Counted from the first letter of the stretch, positions 1-14,317 are shown. The stretch is DNA of 64,000 nt from Sphingopyxis witflariensis (GCF_002205635.1 NZ_NISJ01000004.1:267924-331923); one strand, 5' to 3'. A program made the numbers and translations. Notes: a model not told the origin generated them from the letters alone.

Positions 1-583
1 CCGGGGTCGGCACTCCGGGCATCGCGATCCGCGCCAGCATCACCCCCTTGTTCGCAAGGCAGTCGAGCCCGGCGCAGGCGCGCAGGCCATAGGCATCGAG
101 CGCGGTGTCGACGATCGGATAGCGTGACGCGATCGCCAGCCCGCCGCCGAGCAGCCGGATCCCCGCCTCGCCCTTCAGCGGCTTCGCCTTGCCGGGGATT
201 TTGTCCTGCCCAGACAGCGAGGGCGGCGTCGTCCGGCGCGGCCCCGGCGCAATCGCCGGATAGCCGCTCGCGGCGACCGCGCGTTTCGCTGCGCTGCTGA
301 ACATCTCCTGGAACAATATGACATCGGGCGCGGTGCCTTCACCATGCATCGCCGCCAGCCGTTCGCCGATGGCCTTCAACTCGCGCGCGCGCCCCTTGCG
401 CGCCGGCCAGCCGAGCCCCTCCAGATTATAGGTCAGCACGGTCAGCGTCGCGGTCGCCGCTTCGCCCGATACCGTCACCGGCACCGCGGGCGCGGCATCG
501 CACGCCATGACGCGCAGCGGCGGTTTCGGCCCGCACGCGGTCAACGCCAGCGCGGCGATCGCAATCATCCTTGTTCGTCTCAC
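1..583 (-). CDS. Endonuclease/exonuclease/phosphatase-family lipoprotein (3' end outside window)
   Basis: I translated this from the reverse strand. It opens with a charged n-region, a short hydrophobic stretch and an LTAC lipobox, so it should be a membrane-anchored lipoprotein. A stretch reading LTVLTYNLEGLGWP near residue 50, followed by DVILFQEMF, is typical of the first motifs of the EEP fold (Asn and Glu metal ligands). This suggests a secreted phosphodiesterase or nuclease. The GTG at 583 is chosen because it adds Arg residues before the hydrophobic core; an in-frame ATG lies at 568. About 194 codons are visible and the C-terminal catalytic His/Asp motifs lie off the edge. The substrate is unknown. 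Confidence 0.72.
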   Translation of the reverse strand, partial: MRRTRMIAIAALALTACGPKPPLRVMACDAAPAVPVTVSGEAATATLTVLTYNLEGLGWPARKGRARELKAIGERLAAMHGEGTAPDVILFQEMFSSAAKRAVAASGYPAIAPGPRRTTPPSLSGQDKIPGKAKPLKGEAGIRLLGGGLAIASRYPIVDTALDAYGLRACAGLDCLANKGVMLARIAMPGVPTP

Positions 584-626
584 CCGCGCCCTTTCGTCGC
601 CGTCCGCCAGGCCCTATGTCGGTCAC

Positions 627-3437
<2,811 letters not shown>

Positions 3438-4052
3438 TCAGGCGCCCGCCGCGGCCCAGGGCGCGGCCTTGGTCATCGCCCGCGCGAACAAATCCGACTC
3501 CACCAGCCCTGCCAGCCAATCGCGCACGCGCCGCGGCGCATGGCCTCCGAACCACGCCGGATCGACACCGGCGAACTGGCGCACGAACGGAAAGATCGCG
3601 ACATCGCCGAACCCCCGCCTCGCGCCGTCCAGATAGTCCTGCTCCGCCAGCCGCACGTCCAGCCGCTCCGCCAGCATTGCCAGCCCGGCCGAACGATGTT
3701 CCAGCGGATCGACGCCATGGCGCCCGGCATATTTGTAGCGGTCGAGATGATGTTTGAACGCCCCGTCAAACTCGGCGACCAGCGCCGCATCGCCCCGCGC
3801 CAGCCAATCCTCGGGGTCGCCCTGCGCCAGCGCCCAGCGCATGATGTCGACACTCTCGTCGATCACCGCCCCGCCCGTCAGCACCAGCACCGGCACCGTC
3901 CCCTTGGGCGACGCCGCCAGCATCGCCGCCGGCTTGTCGCGCAGCACGACCTCGCGATGCTCATAGGAAGTGCCACTCACCAGCAAAGCCATCCGCGCCC
4001 GCATCGCATAGGGGCAACGGCGAAAGCTGTAGAGGATGGGTCCGTCGTTCAT
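3438..4052 (-). CDS. Glutathione S-transferase family protein with CPYA active site
   Basis: 204 residues with a thioredoxin-fold N-terminal domain. RRCPYAMRAR near residue 13 carries a catalytic-type cysteine, as in beta/omega-class GSTs and glutaredoxins, and GTVPVL is the cis-Pro segment. A helical C-terminal domain follows. ATG 4052 is chosen because the 16 codons before it do not resemble GST. The gene stands alone; 177 bp separate it from mreB downstream. The substrate is unknown, and the Cys active site favours thiol transfer or deglutathionylation over conjugation. Confidence 0.8.
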   Translation of the reverse strand: MNDGPILYSFRRCPYAMRARMALLVSGTSYEHREVVLRDKPAAMLAASPKGTVPVLVLTGGAVIDESVDIMRWALAQGDPEDWLARGDAALVAEFDGAFKHHLDRYKYAGRHGVDPLEHRSAGLAMLAERLDVRLAEQDYLDGARRGFGDVAIFPFVRQFAGVDPAWFGGHAPRRVRDWLAGLVESDLFARAMTKAAPWAAAGA

Positions 4053-4321
4053 CGCCAGCGCCATAGCCGATGCCCCGCCCACCGCAAAACCCGGTCTCAC
4101 CCCAGTTCAACGTCGCCCATTTCATCGTCACCTCCGACTTGATCGGGGTCCAGCTTTCCGATGGCAGCGCATGGCGCGGCGCAAGAGAAACGAACCTCGC
4201 GGCAAGCCGCCCCGAAAGTTCGCCGAACCGAAGCGCCCGGAGCTTGGAGCAGCGGACAGTTCAGCGAAGCGCCATCTTTGCATTTCTAATCTGATCCGAA
4301 GGGGGAAGACGGAGAAGATAA

Positions 4322-4714
4322 ATGTTCCTGCTCAAGAAACTGGCATTGACCGCGCTGATCGGCGCCAGCGCCTTCGCCGCACTGCCCGCCGAAGCCGAAG
4401 CGCGCGACCGACACCATCGCCATTCCTATTACAGTCACCGTGACAATGATCGCTATCGCGATTATCGGCGCGATTATCGGCGCGACTACCGGCGTGATGA
4501 CCGCCGCGACTATCGCCGCAGCCATTACCGCGACCGGCGCTATTATTGCCGACGCGGCAGCGGAACGACGGGGCTGATCGTCGGGGGTGCCGCCGGCGCC
4601 CTGCTCGGCCGCGAAGTCGATCGCTACGGCGACCGGGTTCCAGGCACGATCATCGGCGGCGCCGCAGGTGCACTGCTCGGCCGCGAGATCGATCGCGGCG
4701 GTCGCCGCTGCTAG
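4322..4714 (+). CDS. Exported glycine-zipper protein with Arg/Tyr/Asp repeats
   Basis: 130 residues. A clear signal peptide ends near the ALPAEAEA segment. A low-complexity basic region of repeated RRDYR units follows (about residues 38-75). Two near-identical glycine-zipper segments of the GGAAGALLGRE type come next (about residues 88-97 and 111-120), like the 17-kDa antigen/2TM glycine-zipper family of outer-membrane or periplasmic proteins. The function is unknown. The 269 bp upstream (4053-4321) contain no gene that I can support. Confidence 0.72.
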   Translation: MFLLKKLALTALIGASAFAALPAEAEARDRHHRHSYYSHRDNDRYRDYRRDYRRDYRRDDRRDYRRSHYRDRRYYCRRGSGTTGLIVGGAAGALLGREVDRYGDRVPGTIIGGAAGALLGREIDRGGRRC

Positions 4715-4828
4715 TTCGGCGATGCGGGCGGCCCGTCGCTCGTGCCCAGCGCGAGCGACGGCCCGCATGGCCTGTGCCGTCTTCTCCGTGCAATGCGCTC
4801 ATTGCGGACGGATCGCCATCGGCCGCTA

Positions 4829-5302
4829 TCACTGAGCAACCAGTTCGGCGGCAAGCGCCGTATCTTCGGCAGCGGTGGCTCCTGAGAGGCCGAGCGCTCC
4901 AATCACGCGACCATTTGCAACGATGGGCACGCCCCCGCCAATCGCGACGAAGCCCTCAGCGGACAGAAGCGACAGTCGGCCGCTCTGGACCCTCTCCTGG
5001 GCGCTGGCAGTCGTCAGGCGAAAGCGCGCCGAGGTTCGAGCCTTTTTCTGCGCAAGTTCGATCGAACCATAGGGCACGTCATCCATTCGGGCGAAGGCAA
5101 CTAGCTCGCCCGATGGTTCCACGACGGCAATGGCCATTTTGAGGCCGAGCGCTCGGCTTCGCTCGATTGCACGCTGGATCAGGGTAAGCGCATCGCTCGT
5201 ACCGATCGGCGCGCCGTAACCGACTGGCGGCGATGCGGCGGGTGTTTCGGCGAGAGCCGCAGTCGACATCAGGATGGCGCACGCCAGAGCTATCATTCGC
5301 AT
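4829..5302 (-). CDS. Exported GlcG/HbpS-like protein
   Basis: 157 residues with a signal peptide ending at about ALAE. The ALTLIQRAIERSRALGLKMAIAVV segment followed by GELVAFARMDD and the terminal GGVPIV...GALGLSGATAAED pattern is the GlcG/HbpS (DUF336) fold. Some members bind haem or cobalamin; no ligand residue can be assigned here. It lies just downstream of the aldo/keto reductase pair on the same strand (35 nt gap), so it may be co-transcribed with them. Confidence 0.75.
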   Translation of the reverse strand: MRMIALACAILMSTAALAETPAASPPVGYGAPIGTSDALTLIQRAIERSRALGLKMAIAVVEPSGELVAFARMDDVPYGSIELAQKKARTSARFRLTTASAQERVQSGRLSLLSAEGFVAIGGGVPIVANGRVIGALGLSGATAAEDTALAAELVAQ

Positions 5303-5337
5303 CAGATCATTCTCCCCTTCCGAATGAGTGGCACAGG

Positions 5338-6477
<1,140 letters not shown>

Positions 6478-6482
6478 GCTGC

Positions 6483-7607
<1,125 letters not shown>

Positions 7608-8501
7608 ATGAAGCGCGAAGATCTCGGCGACCTGACGGCGTTCCTCATGGTCGCCCGGGAACAAAGCTTTACCCGTGCCGCTGCCCGGCTTGGCACCTCG
7701 CAATCGGCGCTCAGCCATACGATACGGCGCCTCGAAGAGCGATTGGGGATCCGGCTTCTAACCCGAACGACACGAAAGGTTTCGGTGACCGACGCGGGGG
7801 AGCGGCTGTTGGCACGGCTTGTCCCGGCCATGAGCGAGATCGAGGCGGGATTGGCCGAGCTGACCGAGTTCAAAGACAAGCCCGCCGGTACGATCCGGAT
7901 CACGACGTCCGAACATGCGGCCACAACGCTGATCTGGCCCGCGCTCGAAACGCTCCTGCCGGATTATCCCGAAGTCCATGTTGAGCTCAGCCTGAACAAC
8001 GGCTTTGTCGATATTGTCGCCGATCGCTTCGACGCGGGCGTCCGGCTCGGCGAGTCGGTTGCCAAGGATATGATCGCAGTGCGGATCGGCCCTGAGCTCC
8101 GATTGGCTGCGGTCGCAGCGCCCGCATATTTCGAGTGCAACCCTGCGCCGAAAACGCCGTTCGACCTTTCCCGCCATCGCTGCATCAACATCCGGCAGCA
8201 GAGCTCGGGCGGGCTCTATTCCTGGGAGTTCGAAAAAGACGGTCGCGAGGTCCGCGTTCGCGTCGATGGCCAACTGACCTTCAACGCCTCCCCGCTGATC
8301 ATCAAGGCTGCGCAAGCGGGTCTGGGCATGGCATTGATCATGGAAGATATTGTGGCGCCCATGCTCGCCGACGGCTCGCTCCTCCGGGTACTGGAGGACT
8401 GGTGCCCGCCTTTTCCGGGCTATCATCTCTATTACCCCAGCCGCCGACAGCCCTCCGCCGCTTTTGCTCTGGTCCTGGAGGCCCTCCGAAATCGCGGGTG
8501 A
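7608..8501 (+). CDS. LysR-family transcriptional regulator
   Basis: 297 residues. The N-terminal winged HTH (residues about 5-60) includes AAARLGTSQSALSHTIRRLEERLG, the LysR recognition-helix signature. A periplasmic-binding-like effector domain follows from about residue 90. A GAGGA ribosome site precedes the ATG. It probably regulates the divergent aldo/keto reductases, as LysR genes usually do. The effector is unknown. Confidence 0.92.
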   Translation: MKREDLGDLTAFLMVAREQSFTRAAARLGTSQSALSHTIRRLEERLGIRLLTRTTRKVSVTDAGERLLARLVPAMSEIEAGLAELTEFKDKPAGTIRITTSEHAATTLIWPALETLLPDYPEVHVELSLNNGFVDIVADRFDAGVRLGESVAKDMIAVRIGPELRLAAVAAPAYFECNPAPKTPFDLSRHRCINIRQQSSGGLYSWEFEKDGREVRVRVDGQLTFNASPLIIKAAQAGLGMALIMEDIVAPMLADGSLLRVLEDWCPPFPGYHLYYPSRRQPSAAFALVLEALRNRG

Positions 8502-8559
8502 GCGTTCGAGCGGCCTGCGATGTCAGTCACCCGATCATCAACGGCCCACCCGCCCCCAA

Positions 8560-9033
8560 TCACCCCGTCGGCACCCTAAACTTCAGCCCCTGCAGCTTGA
8601 CGACCCGGTCGTCGACACACAGCGGCGCCGCGATCAGGCGCATCCAGCGGCGCGACGCCTGTGCGGGCTGGATTTCGACGTCGAGGGTGAAGCCGCGCCG
8701 GTGCTTGATTGCATAGGCGCGCAATTTCTCCATCGCCGCGCGCGACCCCTCGCAATAAAGGGCCGCGGTTTCGTCGCGCACAAGCGCCGCGCCGCGCGGG
8801 ATGCCGAAAATATCATAGACTTCGCCCGACCAGCTCAGCCGGTTATTATCATCGAGATCGCATTCCCATTTCCCTGGCCGCGCGCGCGCGAATCCCGCCT
8901 CGCCCAGGACATTGACCCCATCGGGGAGCGAATCGAGCGAGTCATAGCCATGGACTTGCCCCAGCTCGAAATGGCGCTCGCGCTCATACAGCGCCCAGCT
9001 GTGATGTACGGGCAAAGGGTGGGTCTGTTTCAA
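8560..9033 (-). CDS. PAS-domain protein
   Basis: About 157 residues. The central region WECDLDDNNRLSWSGEVYDIFGIPRG is a PAS_3-type sensor fold, with no output domain attached, so it may be a stand-alone sensory partner. No ATG lies near the expected start. TTG 9033 is the most plausible, with an AGG 8 nt before it, but start confidence is low. It follows the RNase H-like gene on the same strand after 44 nt. Confidence 0.6.
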   Translation of the reverse strand: MKQTHPLPVHHSWALYERERHFELGQVHGYDSLDSLPDGVNVLGEAGFARARPGKWECDLDDNNRLSWSGEVYDIFGIPRGAALVRDETAALYCEGSRAAMEKLRAYAIKHRRGFTLDVEIQPAQASRRWMRLIAAPLCVDDRVVKLQGLKFRVPTG

Positions 9034-9077
9034 CGTGCTGGCCTGTCGTTGTGTCGTTTGGGAATAGGCGACGCCGC

Positions 9078-9488
9078 TTAACGATTGATGAGGGCGCTTT
9101 CCAGTGCCCGCGTCATCGCGCGCTCCAGCGCGACCCCGGCCAGATTTTGCGCGCGCCCGACATGGCGGATGCGTGGGCCGGGGCCAGGGCCGACAAGTTC
9201 GCGGAACGTCGCCAGGTGGCGGGCATGGTCGCCGCGGCACGGCACCCGCCCCATCGCCTGCTCGATCACCGCCAGCGCATCGCCGACCAGTATAAAATCG
9301 CTCAGCCCGCGCGCCTTCGCCAGCCGCAGCGCCGCGATCAGCGCCAGCCATTCGGCCTCCATCGCGGTCCCCTCTCCGGCGTTATGGTCGATCAGCGCGG
9401 CGCCACCGATCACCACCGCGGTCGCCATAGCCCCCGGATTGGGCCGGCATCCGCCATCGAAAAAGATTTTCACGCGCGCGCTTCCCAT
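9078..9488 (-). CDS. RNase HI-fold protein
   Basis: 136 residues with FFDGGCRPNPG at the N-terminus, EAEWLALIAAL and LVGDALAVI. These supply the Asp, Glu and Asp carboxylates of the RNase H active site. It is shorter than E. coli RNase HI and belongs to the RVT_3-type group that often has nuclease or plant-like RNase H annotation. ATG 9488 is used; a GTG at 9473 is the alternative. Expected to hydrolyse RNA in RNA/DNA hybrids; activity is not proven here. Confidence 0.78.
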   Translation of the reverse strand: MGSARVKIFFDGGCRPNPGAMATAVVIGGAALIDHNAGEGTAMEAEWLALIAALRLAKARGLSDFILVGDALAVIEQAMGRVPCRGDHARHLATFRELVGPGPGPRIRHVGRAQNLAGVALERAMTRALESALINR

Positions 9489-9592
9489 CCGTGCACCATA
9501 GCCAAAGCGCTGGTGCGCGTCACTTCTTCCCCTGCCGCACGCTCGCGACTATGACCGGCCGGATATCCGTCCGCGACAGGAGCTTTGCGTCG

Positions 9593-10564
9593 ATGCCCAT
9601 CATGGCCGCCCGTCTGTATCATGACGGAAAACTCGTGCGCGACATCGGCCCGGAAGAGGCGATTCCCGAGGAATGTGCCGACGGCGATTTCTTCTGGCTC
9701 GGCCTGTATGAACCCACCAAGACCGAACTCGCAGGCATCGCCAAACGCTTCGGCCTCCACCCGCTCGCGGTCGACGATGCGCTGAAGGCGAACCAGTTGC
9801 CGAAGGTCGAGGCTTATGGCGACCAGCTGTTCGTCATCGCGCGCACCGCCAATCTCGACAGCGACACGATCCAGCCCGGCGAGACCGCCTTCTTCCTCGG
9901 CCCGCACTTCTTCGTCAGCGTCCGCCACGGGTCGGCGCGCACCCACACCGATGTCCGCGCGCGGCTCGAAACCCTGCCCGCAAAGCTCGCGCACGGGCCT
10001 GACTATGTGCTTCATGCGGTAATCGACTTCATTGTGGACGGCTATTTCCCTGTCATCGACGCGATCGAGGACCGGATGCTCGTGGTCGAGGAAAGTGTGA
10101 TGGACACCCCGCTCGACGCCGACGAGATCCGCCATCTCTATGCCCAGCGGCACGAGATCATCCGTTTCCAGCGGCTCGCGGGGATGATGAAGGAGGTCGC
10201 GGGGCGGCTGGCCGCCGACAATGACCTGCCGAATATCGACGATGCGGTGCGTCCCTTCTTCCGCGACGTCTTCGACCATGTCCAGCGCGCCGAATTCCGC
10301 CTCACCGGCCTCCGCGACATCGCCGCCTCGGTGATCGAAACCAACGGCATGCTAGAACAACAACGCCAGGGCGTCATCACCCGCCAGCTCGCTGCATGGG
10401 CCGCAATCCTGGCGGTTCCGACCGCAATCGCGGGCATTTACGGCATGAATTTCGAATTCATGCCCGAACTGGGCTGGACCCTTGGCTATCCCTTCGCGCT
10501 CGGCCTGATCTTCGGGGTATCGGGCCTGCTCTTCTGGCGCTTCAAGAGCATCGGCTGGCTTTGA
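9593..10564 (+). CDS. corA: CorA-family magnesium/cobalt transporter
   Basis: 323 residues. The cytoplasmic alpha/beta domain is followed by two C-terminal transmembrane helices. The first ends in the diagnostic YGMNFEFMPEL sequence (the GMN pore motif) near residue 285. CorA pentamers transport Mg2+ (and Co2+ or Ni2+). ATG 9593 is chosen because CAGGAG lies 10 nt upstream; ATG 9551 and 9602 are in frame. A monocistronic gene, divergent from the RNase H-like gene. Confidence 0.92.
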   Translation: MPIMAARLYHDGKLVRDIGPEEAIPEECADGDFFWLGLYEPTKTELAGIAKRFGLHPLAVDDALKANQLPKVEAYGDQLFVIARTANLDSDTIQPGETAFFLGPHFFVSVRHGSARTHTDVRARLETLPAKLAHGPDYVLHAVIDFIVDGYFPVIDAIEDRMLVVEESVMDTPLDADEIRHLYAQRHEIIRFQRLAGMMKEVAGRLAADNDLPNIDDAVRPFFRDVFDHVQRAEFRLTGLRDIAASVIETNGMLEQQRQGVITRQLAAWAAILAVPTAIAGIYGMNFEFMPELGWTLGYPFALGLIFGVSGLLFWRFKSIGWL

Positions 10565-10601
10565 CCCTCTCCCGGCTCCCCCGGGCCGATGGGCCTGACG
10601 C

Positions 10602-11114
10602 ATGAGCGGCCCCGTCGAAGTGGTCGTGAATGATCATATGCAGCAAGGCTATCGCTATGAGCGCACGGCCCCCGCGGGAAAGGCATTCGCCCCCGGATTT
10701 GCTCCCGAACTGACCCCGGCGGACATGTTGAGCCTCGGTGTTTTCTGCGGAAAATATATGACCGACTGCACCGCCGAATTTCCCGCAAGCTGGTTCGAAA
10801 ATGCGAAACTCGCGGGCGATCGCCCCGACTGCTCGCTAAACTATTTCGGCGTGCGCGCGAGCACGCCCCTGCGCGTCTGGATCGAAAAGGGGTGGATCCA
10901 CCCCGACGATCCGCGCGGCTGGTTCCAATGGTATTGCCGATATTATTCGGGCAGGCGGATGCCGGTCGAAGACCGCCGCCAGGTCGCGCGATGGCGCGCT
11001 TTCCGGCGCCATGCCGCGCAGATTGTAAAGAACTGCAATCCCGGCGATCCCTTTTGCCGGCCAAAGCAAAGACAGGCCCTGCTGCAATGGGCCTATGACA
11101 GCCGGATACTTTGA
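10602..11114 (+). CDS. Conserved protein of unknown function
   Basis: 170 residues, soluble, no signal peptide. It is rich in Trp, Tyr and Arg, with KYMTDCTAEFPASWF, GWIHPDDPRGWFQWYCRYY and a basic C-terminal helix ending in LLQWAYDSRIL. I do not recognise a named function, though the layout looks like a conserved domain and not an antisense artefact. It follows corA by 37 nt on the same strand and might be cotranscribed. Confidence 0.65.
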   Translation: MSGPVEVVVNDHMQQGYRYERTAPAGKAFAPGFAPELTPADMLSLGVFCGKYMTDCTAEFPASWFENAKLAGDRPDCSLNYFGVRASTPLRVWIEKGWIHPDDPRGWFQWYCRYYSGRRMPVEDRRQVARWRAFRRHAAQIVKNCNPGDPFCRPKQRQALLQWAYDSRIL

Positions 11115-11220
11115 CCCGCGACATTTCTGACTATCGCAATCATTCGAAAGACGGCACCGGACTTGCGCGGCGTCGCCCGGCCCCCTAGATTTGTCACTCA
11201 CCGAAACGGGAGTATCCGCC

Positions 11221-11322
11221 ATGAACGACAAGCTGACCGCAACGCCACCCCGCCTTGCCGCCAGGAAAGTCCAAGTTCATGCCCTCCATCACCCTCTCGC
11301 AACTCAGCTGGTCCACGCCTGA
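11221..11322 (+). CDS. Putative leader peptide overlapping the ABC-F start
   Basis: A 33-codon ORF in a different frame from the ABC-F gene. CGGGAG at 11207-11212 lies 8 nt before its ATG, a better ribosome site than the one in front of the downstream gene. It runs 44 nt past the ABC-F start codon (11279). The peptide begins MNDKLTATPP and is basic in the middle. Some antibiotic-resistance ABC-F genes are controlled by such leader ORFs. Whether this one is translated is an inference; it could also be a remnant of an older N-terminus. Confidence 0.4.
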   Translation: MNDKLTATPPRLAARKVQVHALHHPLATQLVHA

Positions 11323-12877
11323 CGGCCGCGCCGTCCTTTCGGATCTCGACCTTCAATTCCAGCCCGAACGCACCGGCATCGTTGGCCGCAACGGCGTCGG
11401 CAAGTCGACGCTGCTGCGCCTACTCACCGGCGAACTGGCGCCCTCCGCCGGCCATGTATCAATCGACGGCACCACCGCGATGTTGCGGCAGACCGTTCAG
11501 GTCGAAGCCGATGACAGCATCGCTGACCTGTTCGGCGCCACCGCCGGCCTCGCGCTGCTTCGCAAGGCCGAAGCCGGCGAAGCGGGCATCGATGAAATCG
11601 CCGATGCCGACTGGACGCTCGAGGCGCGGGTCGAAGCTGCACTCGCCGGCGTTGGCCTGCCTGTATCGCCCGAAACCCCGCTGACCATGCTCTCCGGCGG
11701 CCAGCGCACCCGCGCCGCACTCGCTGGCGCGATGTTTGCCGCGCCCGATTTCCTGTTGCTCGACGAGCCGACCAACAATCTCGACCGCGAAGGGCGCGAA
11801 GCGGTGCGCGGCCTGCTGCGCGGCTGGCGCGGCGGCGCGATCATCGTCAGCCACGACCGCGAACTGCTCGAGGAGATGGACGCGATCGTCGAGCTCACCG
11901 GCCTCGGCCCCGTGCGCTACGGCGGCGGGTGGAGCGAATATCGCGCGCGCAAGGGGATCGAACAGGCGGCGGTGGAGGCAGAACTCGCGGGCGCCGAAAA
12001 ACGCATCGACGCAGCGCAGCGCCAGGCACAGGCCGCAATCGAACGGCAGGACCGCCGCGATTCACGCGGGAACCGCCAAGCGGCGCGCGGCGGCATGCCG
12101 AAAATCCTCCTCGGCGCGATGAAACGCCGTGCCGAAGAAACGCGCGCCGCCGACAGCCGTCTGGCCGAACGCCAACGCAGCGACGCCGAAGAACAGCTGT
12201 CATCGGCGCGCGCCAAAATCGAGATCGTCGATCCGTTGTCGATCGGCCTGCCATCGACCGGCCTGCCCGCGTCGCGCACCATTCTCGCGCTCGACCATAT
12301 CACGGCAGGCTATACCGAAGGCCAGCCGGTCATCCGGAACCTGTCGCTCACCATCACCGGTCCCGAACGGATCGCGCTCATCGGCCCCAATGGTTCGGGA
12401 AAGTCGACCTTGCTCGCGCTCATCGCCGGAACGCTCAAGCCATGGGAAGGTCATGTCCGCGTCCTCGTTCCCTTCGCGCTCTTCGACCAACGCGTCAGCC
12501 TGCTCGATCCAACGCTGTCGATTGCCGACAATTTCGTCGCGCGCAATCCGGGGACAACGAACAACGCGTGCCGTGCCGCACTCGCGCGCTTCCGTTTTCG
12601 TGCAGCCGCGGCCGACCGGATCGTCGGCACGCTGAGCGGCGGCCAGATGCTCCGCGCCGGCCTCGCCTGCGTCCTCGGGGCACCACAGCCGCCTCAGCTA
12701 CTGATCCTCGACGAGCCCGGCAATCATCTCGACATCGAGTCCTTGACCGCCGTTGAAACCGGCCTTGCCGCCTATGACGGCGCGTTGCTCGTGGTCAGCC
12801 ACGACGCCGCGTTTCTCGACGCGATCGGGATCGTGAAGACAATCGAATTGCCCCGCATCGCGAGCGATGAAGTTTAG
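11279..12877 (+). CDS. ABC-F family ATPase (ribosome-associated type)
   Basis: 532 residues with two ATP-binding cassettes and no transmembrane segment. First cassette: Walker A GRNGVGKST, signature LSGGQ, Walker B FLLLDEPTNNLD. Second: GPNGSGKST, LSGGQ, LLILDEPGNHLD. A charged linker rich in Arg and Gln (about residues 225-310) joins them. ABC-F proteins act on the ribosome, in translation rescue or antibiotic protection. The second Walker B has GN where TN is usual, a mild deviation. The first true ATG is 11279. Confidence 0.9.
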   Translation: MPSITLSQLSWSTPDGRAVLSDLDLQFQPERTGIVGRNGVGKSTLLRLLTGELAPSAGHVSIDGTTAMLRQTVQVEADDSIADLFGATAGLALLRKAEAGEAGIDEIADADWTLEARVEAALAGVGLPVSPETPLTMLSGGQRTRAALAGAMFAAPDFLLLDEPTNNLDREGREAVRGLLRGWRGGAIIVSHDRELLEEMDAIVELTGLGPVRYGGGWSEYRARKGIEQAAVEAELAGAEKRIDAAQRQAQAAIERQDRRDSRGNRQAARGGMPKILLGAMKRRAEETRAADSRLAERQRSDAEEQLSSARAKIEIVDPLSIGLPSTGLPASRTILALDHITAGYTEGQPVIRNLSLTITGPERIALIGPNGSGKSTLLALIAGTLKPWEGHVRVLVPFALFDQRVSLLDPTLSIADNFVARNPGTTNNACRAALARFRFRAAAADRIVGTLSGGQMLRAGLACVLGAPQPPQLLILDEPGNHLDIESLTAVETGLAAYDGALLVVSHDAAFLDAIGIVKTIELPRIASDEV

Positions 12878-12967
12878 GCGGCCAGCCCGCCTGAGTTTTG
12901 TGCCGACACGCCGTCTTTCCGCGCTCCTGCTAACCTTCTTTTAACCAGCGGACTTCAACAACCGCTT

Positions 12968-13477
12968 ATGCCTATTTACGGACATTTTCTCCCATCGGCG
13001 CCCGGCGCTGAAAAACGTTTCGACACGCGCCGGAAATTGAGCCTTCTCGCCTCGGGCTTGCTGCATGACGGGACCGGCCTCGAAGTTCAGATCCACAATA
13101 TTTCCGGAACAGGTCTGCTGCTCGAAAGCGACGTCGAACTGGCGACCGGCGACCGAATAGAAATCGAACTTCCGCATGCAGGCGACATAACGGCGGTCGT
13201 CATCTGGGCAAAGGGACGGCTTTTCGGGTGCCAGTTCGAAGGTCCGGTATCGCCGGCAACGCTGAGCGCCGTGGAACTCAAGGGCAACATCGGCCCTGCA
13301 CCCGAAATGACGACCGCTGTCGGCCCTGCGCCCGGCAACGACGAGGATCGCGCGGCACCGGGGATCGACGATGCTATGCCCGAAGGGGTGCAGGAGGTAA
13401 TCGACCGCAGCCGCGAACAGATCGCGCGCGCGGCCGGCATCAACGCCGACAGAATCCGGATCTTCGTCGAATATTAG
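12968..13477 (+). CDS. PilZ-domain protein
   Basis: 169 residues. The N-terminal RFDTRRKLSLLASG supplies an RxxxR-like segment, and IHNISGTGLLLE the (D/N)xSxxG motif about 30 residues on. These are the two halves of the c-di-GMP-binding PilZ signature. A variable tail follows residue 105. A c-di-GMP receptor role is expected; a GGEEF cyclase is encoded 4 kb away. It is convergent with the GST at 13487. Confidence 0.8.
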   Translation: MPIYGHFLPSAPGAEKRFDTRRKLSLLASGLLHDGTGLEVQIHNISGTGLLLESDVELATGDRIEIELPHAGDITAVVIWAKGRLFGCQFEGPVSPATLSAVELKGNIGPAPEMTTAVGPAPGNDEDRAAPGIDDAMPEGVQEVIDRSREQIARAAGINADRIRIFVEY

Positions 13478-13486
13478 CGAGGAAAC

Positions 13487-14137
13487 CTAAGCCGCCATCA
13501 CCTTCGCCATCAAGCGCTCTTCCTTTTCTATCCACGGCGCGAGGCTTGGCCGCGACAGGATCGCTTCGCTCCACGCCGCAATCTTCGGATGCGTCGCCGC
13601 GTCGATGCGCGCGCCGCAGTGGCGAAAATTCATCAGCGGCGATGCCACCGCGAGATCGGCGAGCGTCAACCGATCGCCGACCAGAAAACCCGAATCGGGG
13701 ATCGCGTTTTCCAGATAGGCGAGCAATTTTGGCAGCTCTTCGGCCTCCGCCGCCGCCGCAGCGGCCAGATCGCCCGCACGGCCCATGAATTTGGGCGCGA
13801 CGATGCGGTTGAAGAACATCTTGCCACTGCATGCCGCGAACACCGTATCGCCAAATTCGTCCCACCAGATGACGCGGCCACGTTCCTGGGGGTCCGCCGG
13901 AATCAGTGCGGGTTCGGGATGCTTGGCTTCCAGATAATGGATGATCGCGCTCGAATCGGCGAGGGTGAAGTCACCGTCAGCCATCGCCGGCATCTTGCCC
14001 AGCGGCGACGCAGCGCGGAATCCCGGATCAGGGTCGCCGACGGCAACCCCCTTCAACTCGAACGATATTCCTTTTTCGCCCAGATATCCCAGCAATTTAC
14101 GAACGAAAGGCGATACCACCGATCCATATATGATCAT
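13487..14137 (-). CDS. Glutathione S-transferase
   Basis: 216 residues, full GST architecture. The N-terminal thioredoxin fold has a SPFVRKLLGYL start (Ser as the probable activating residue), GKMPAM with the cis-Pro, and DSSAIIHYLE, the glutathione gamma-glutamyl-binding segment. The helical C-terminal domain carries LADLAVASPL. It is unlike the Cys-type GST at 3438. The upstream gap 14138-14317 is shared with the divergent kinase. Confidence 0.88.
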   Translation of the reverse strand: MIIYGSVVSPFVRKLLGYLGEKGISFELKGVAVGDPDPGFRAASPLGKMPAMADGDFTLADSSAIIHYLEAKHPEPALIPADPQERGRVIWWDEFGDTVFAACSGKMFFNRIVAPKFMGRAGDLAAAAAAEAEELPKLLAYLENAIPDSGFLVGDRLTLADLAVASPLMNFRHCGARIDAATHPKIAAWSEAILSRPSLAPWIEKEERLMAKVMAA

Positions 14138-14317
14138 CCATTCTCTCCCGGCTGTCCCGATCGCAGCATAAGCAAAAGGTTGCCTTCAGCAACCCGTTGC
14201 AAACCGCTTCGTCAACGCCCGGCCTCGGCGAAATATTCTTGCCATCGTCGGGGCCGCATGGAACAACTCCTACCGAAGGGGCGCTGCGGCGGCAGCCATC
14301 ATTCAGGAAAACAGGCA

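Noticed and set aside
13589..14317. Upstream extension of the histidine kinase frame
   Set aside because: It lies antisense to the GST gene and lacks coding character; ATG 14318 has a ribosome site and starts at the membrane helix.
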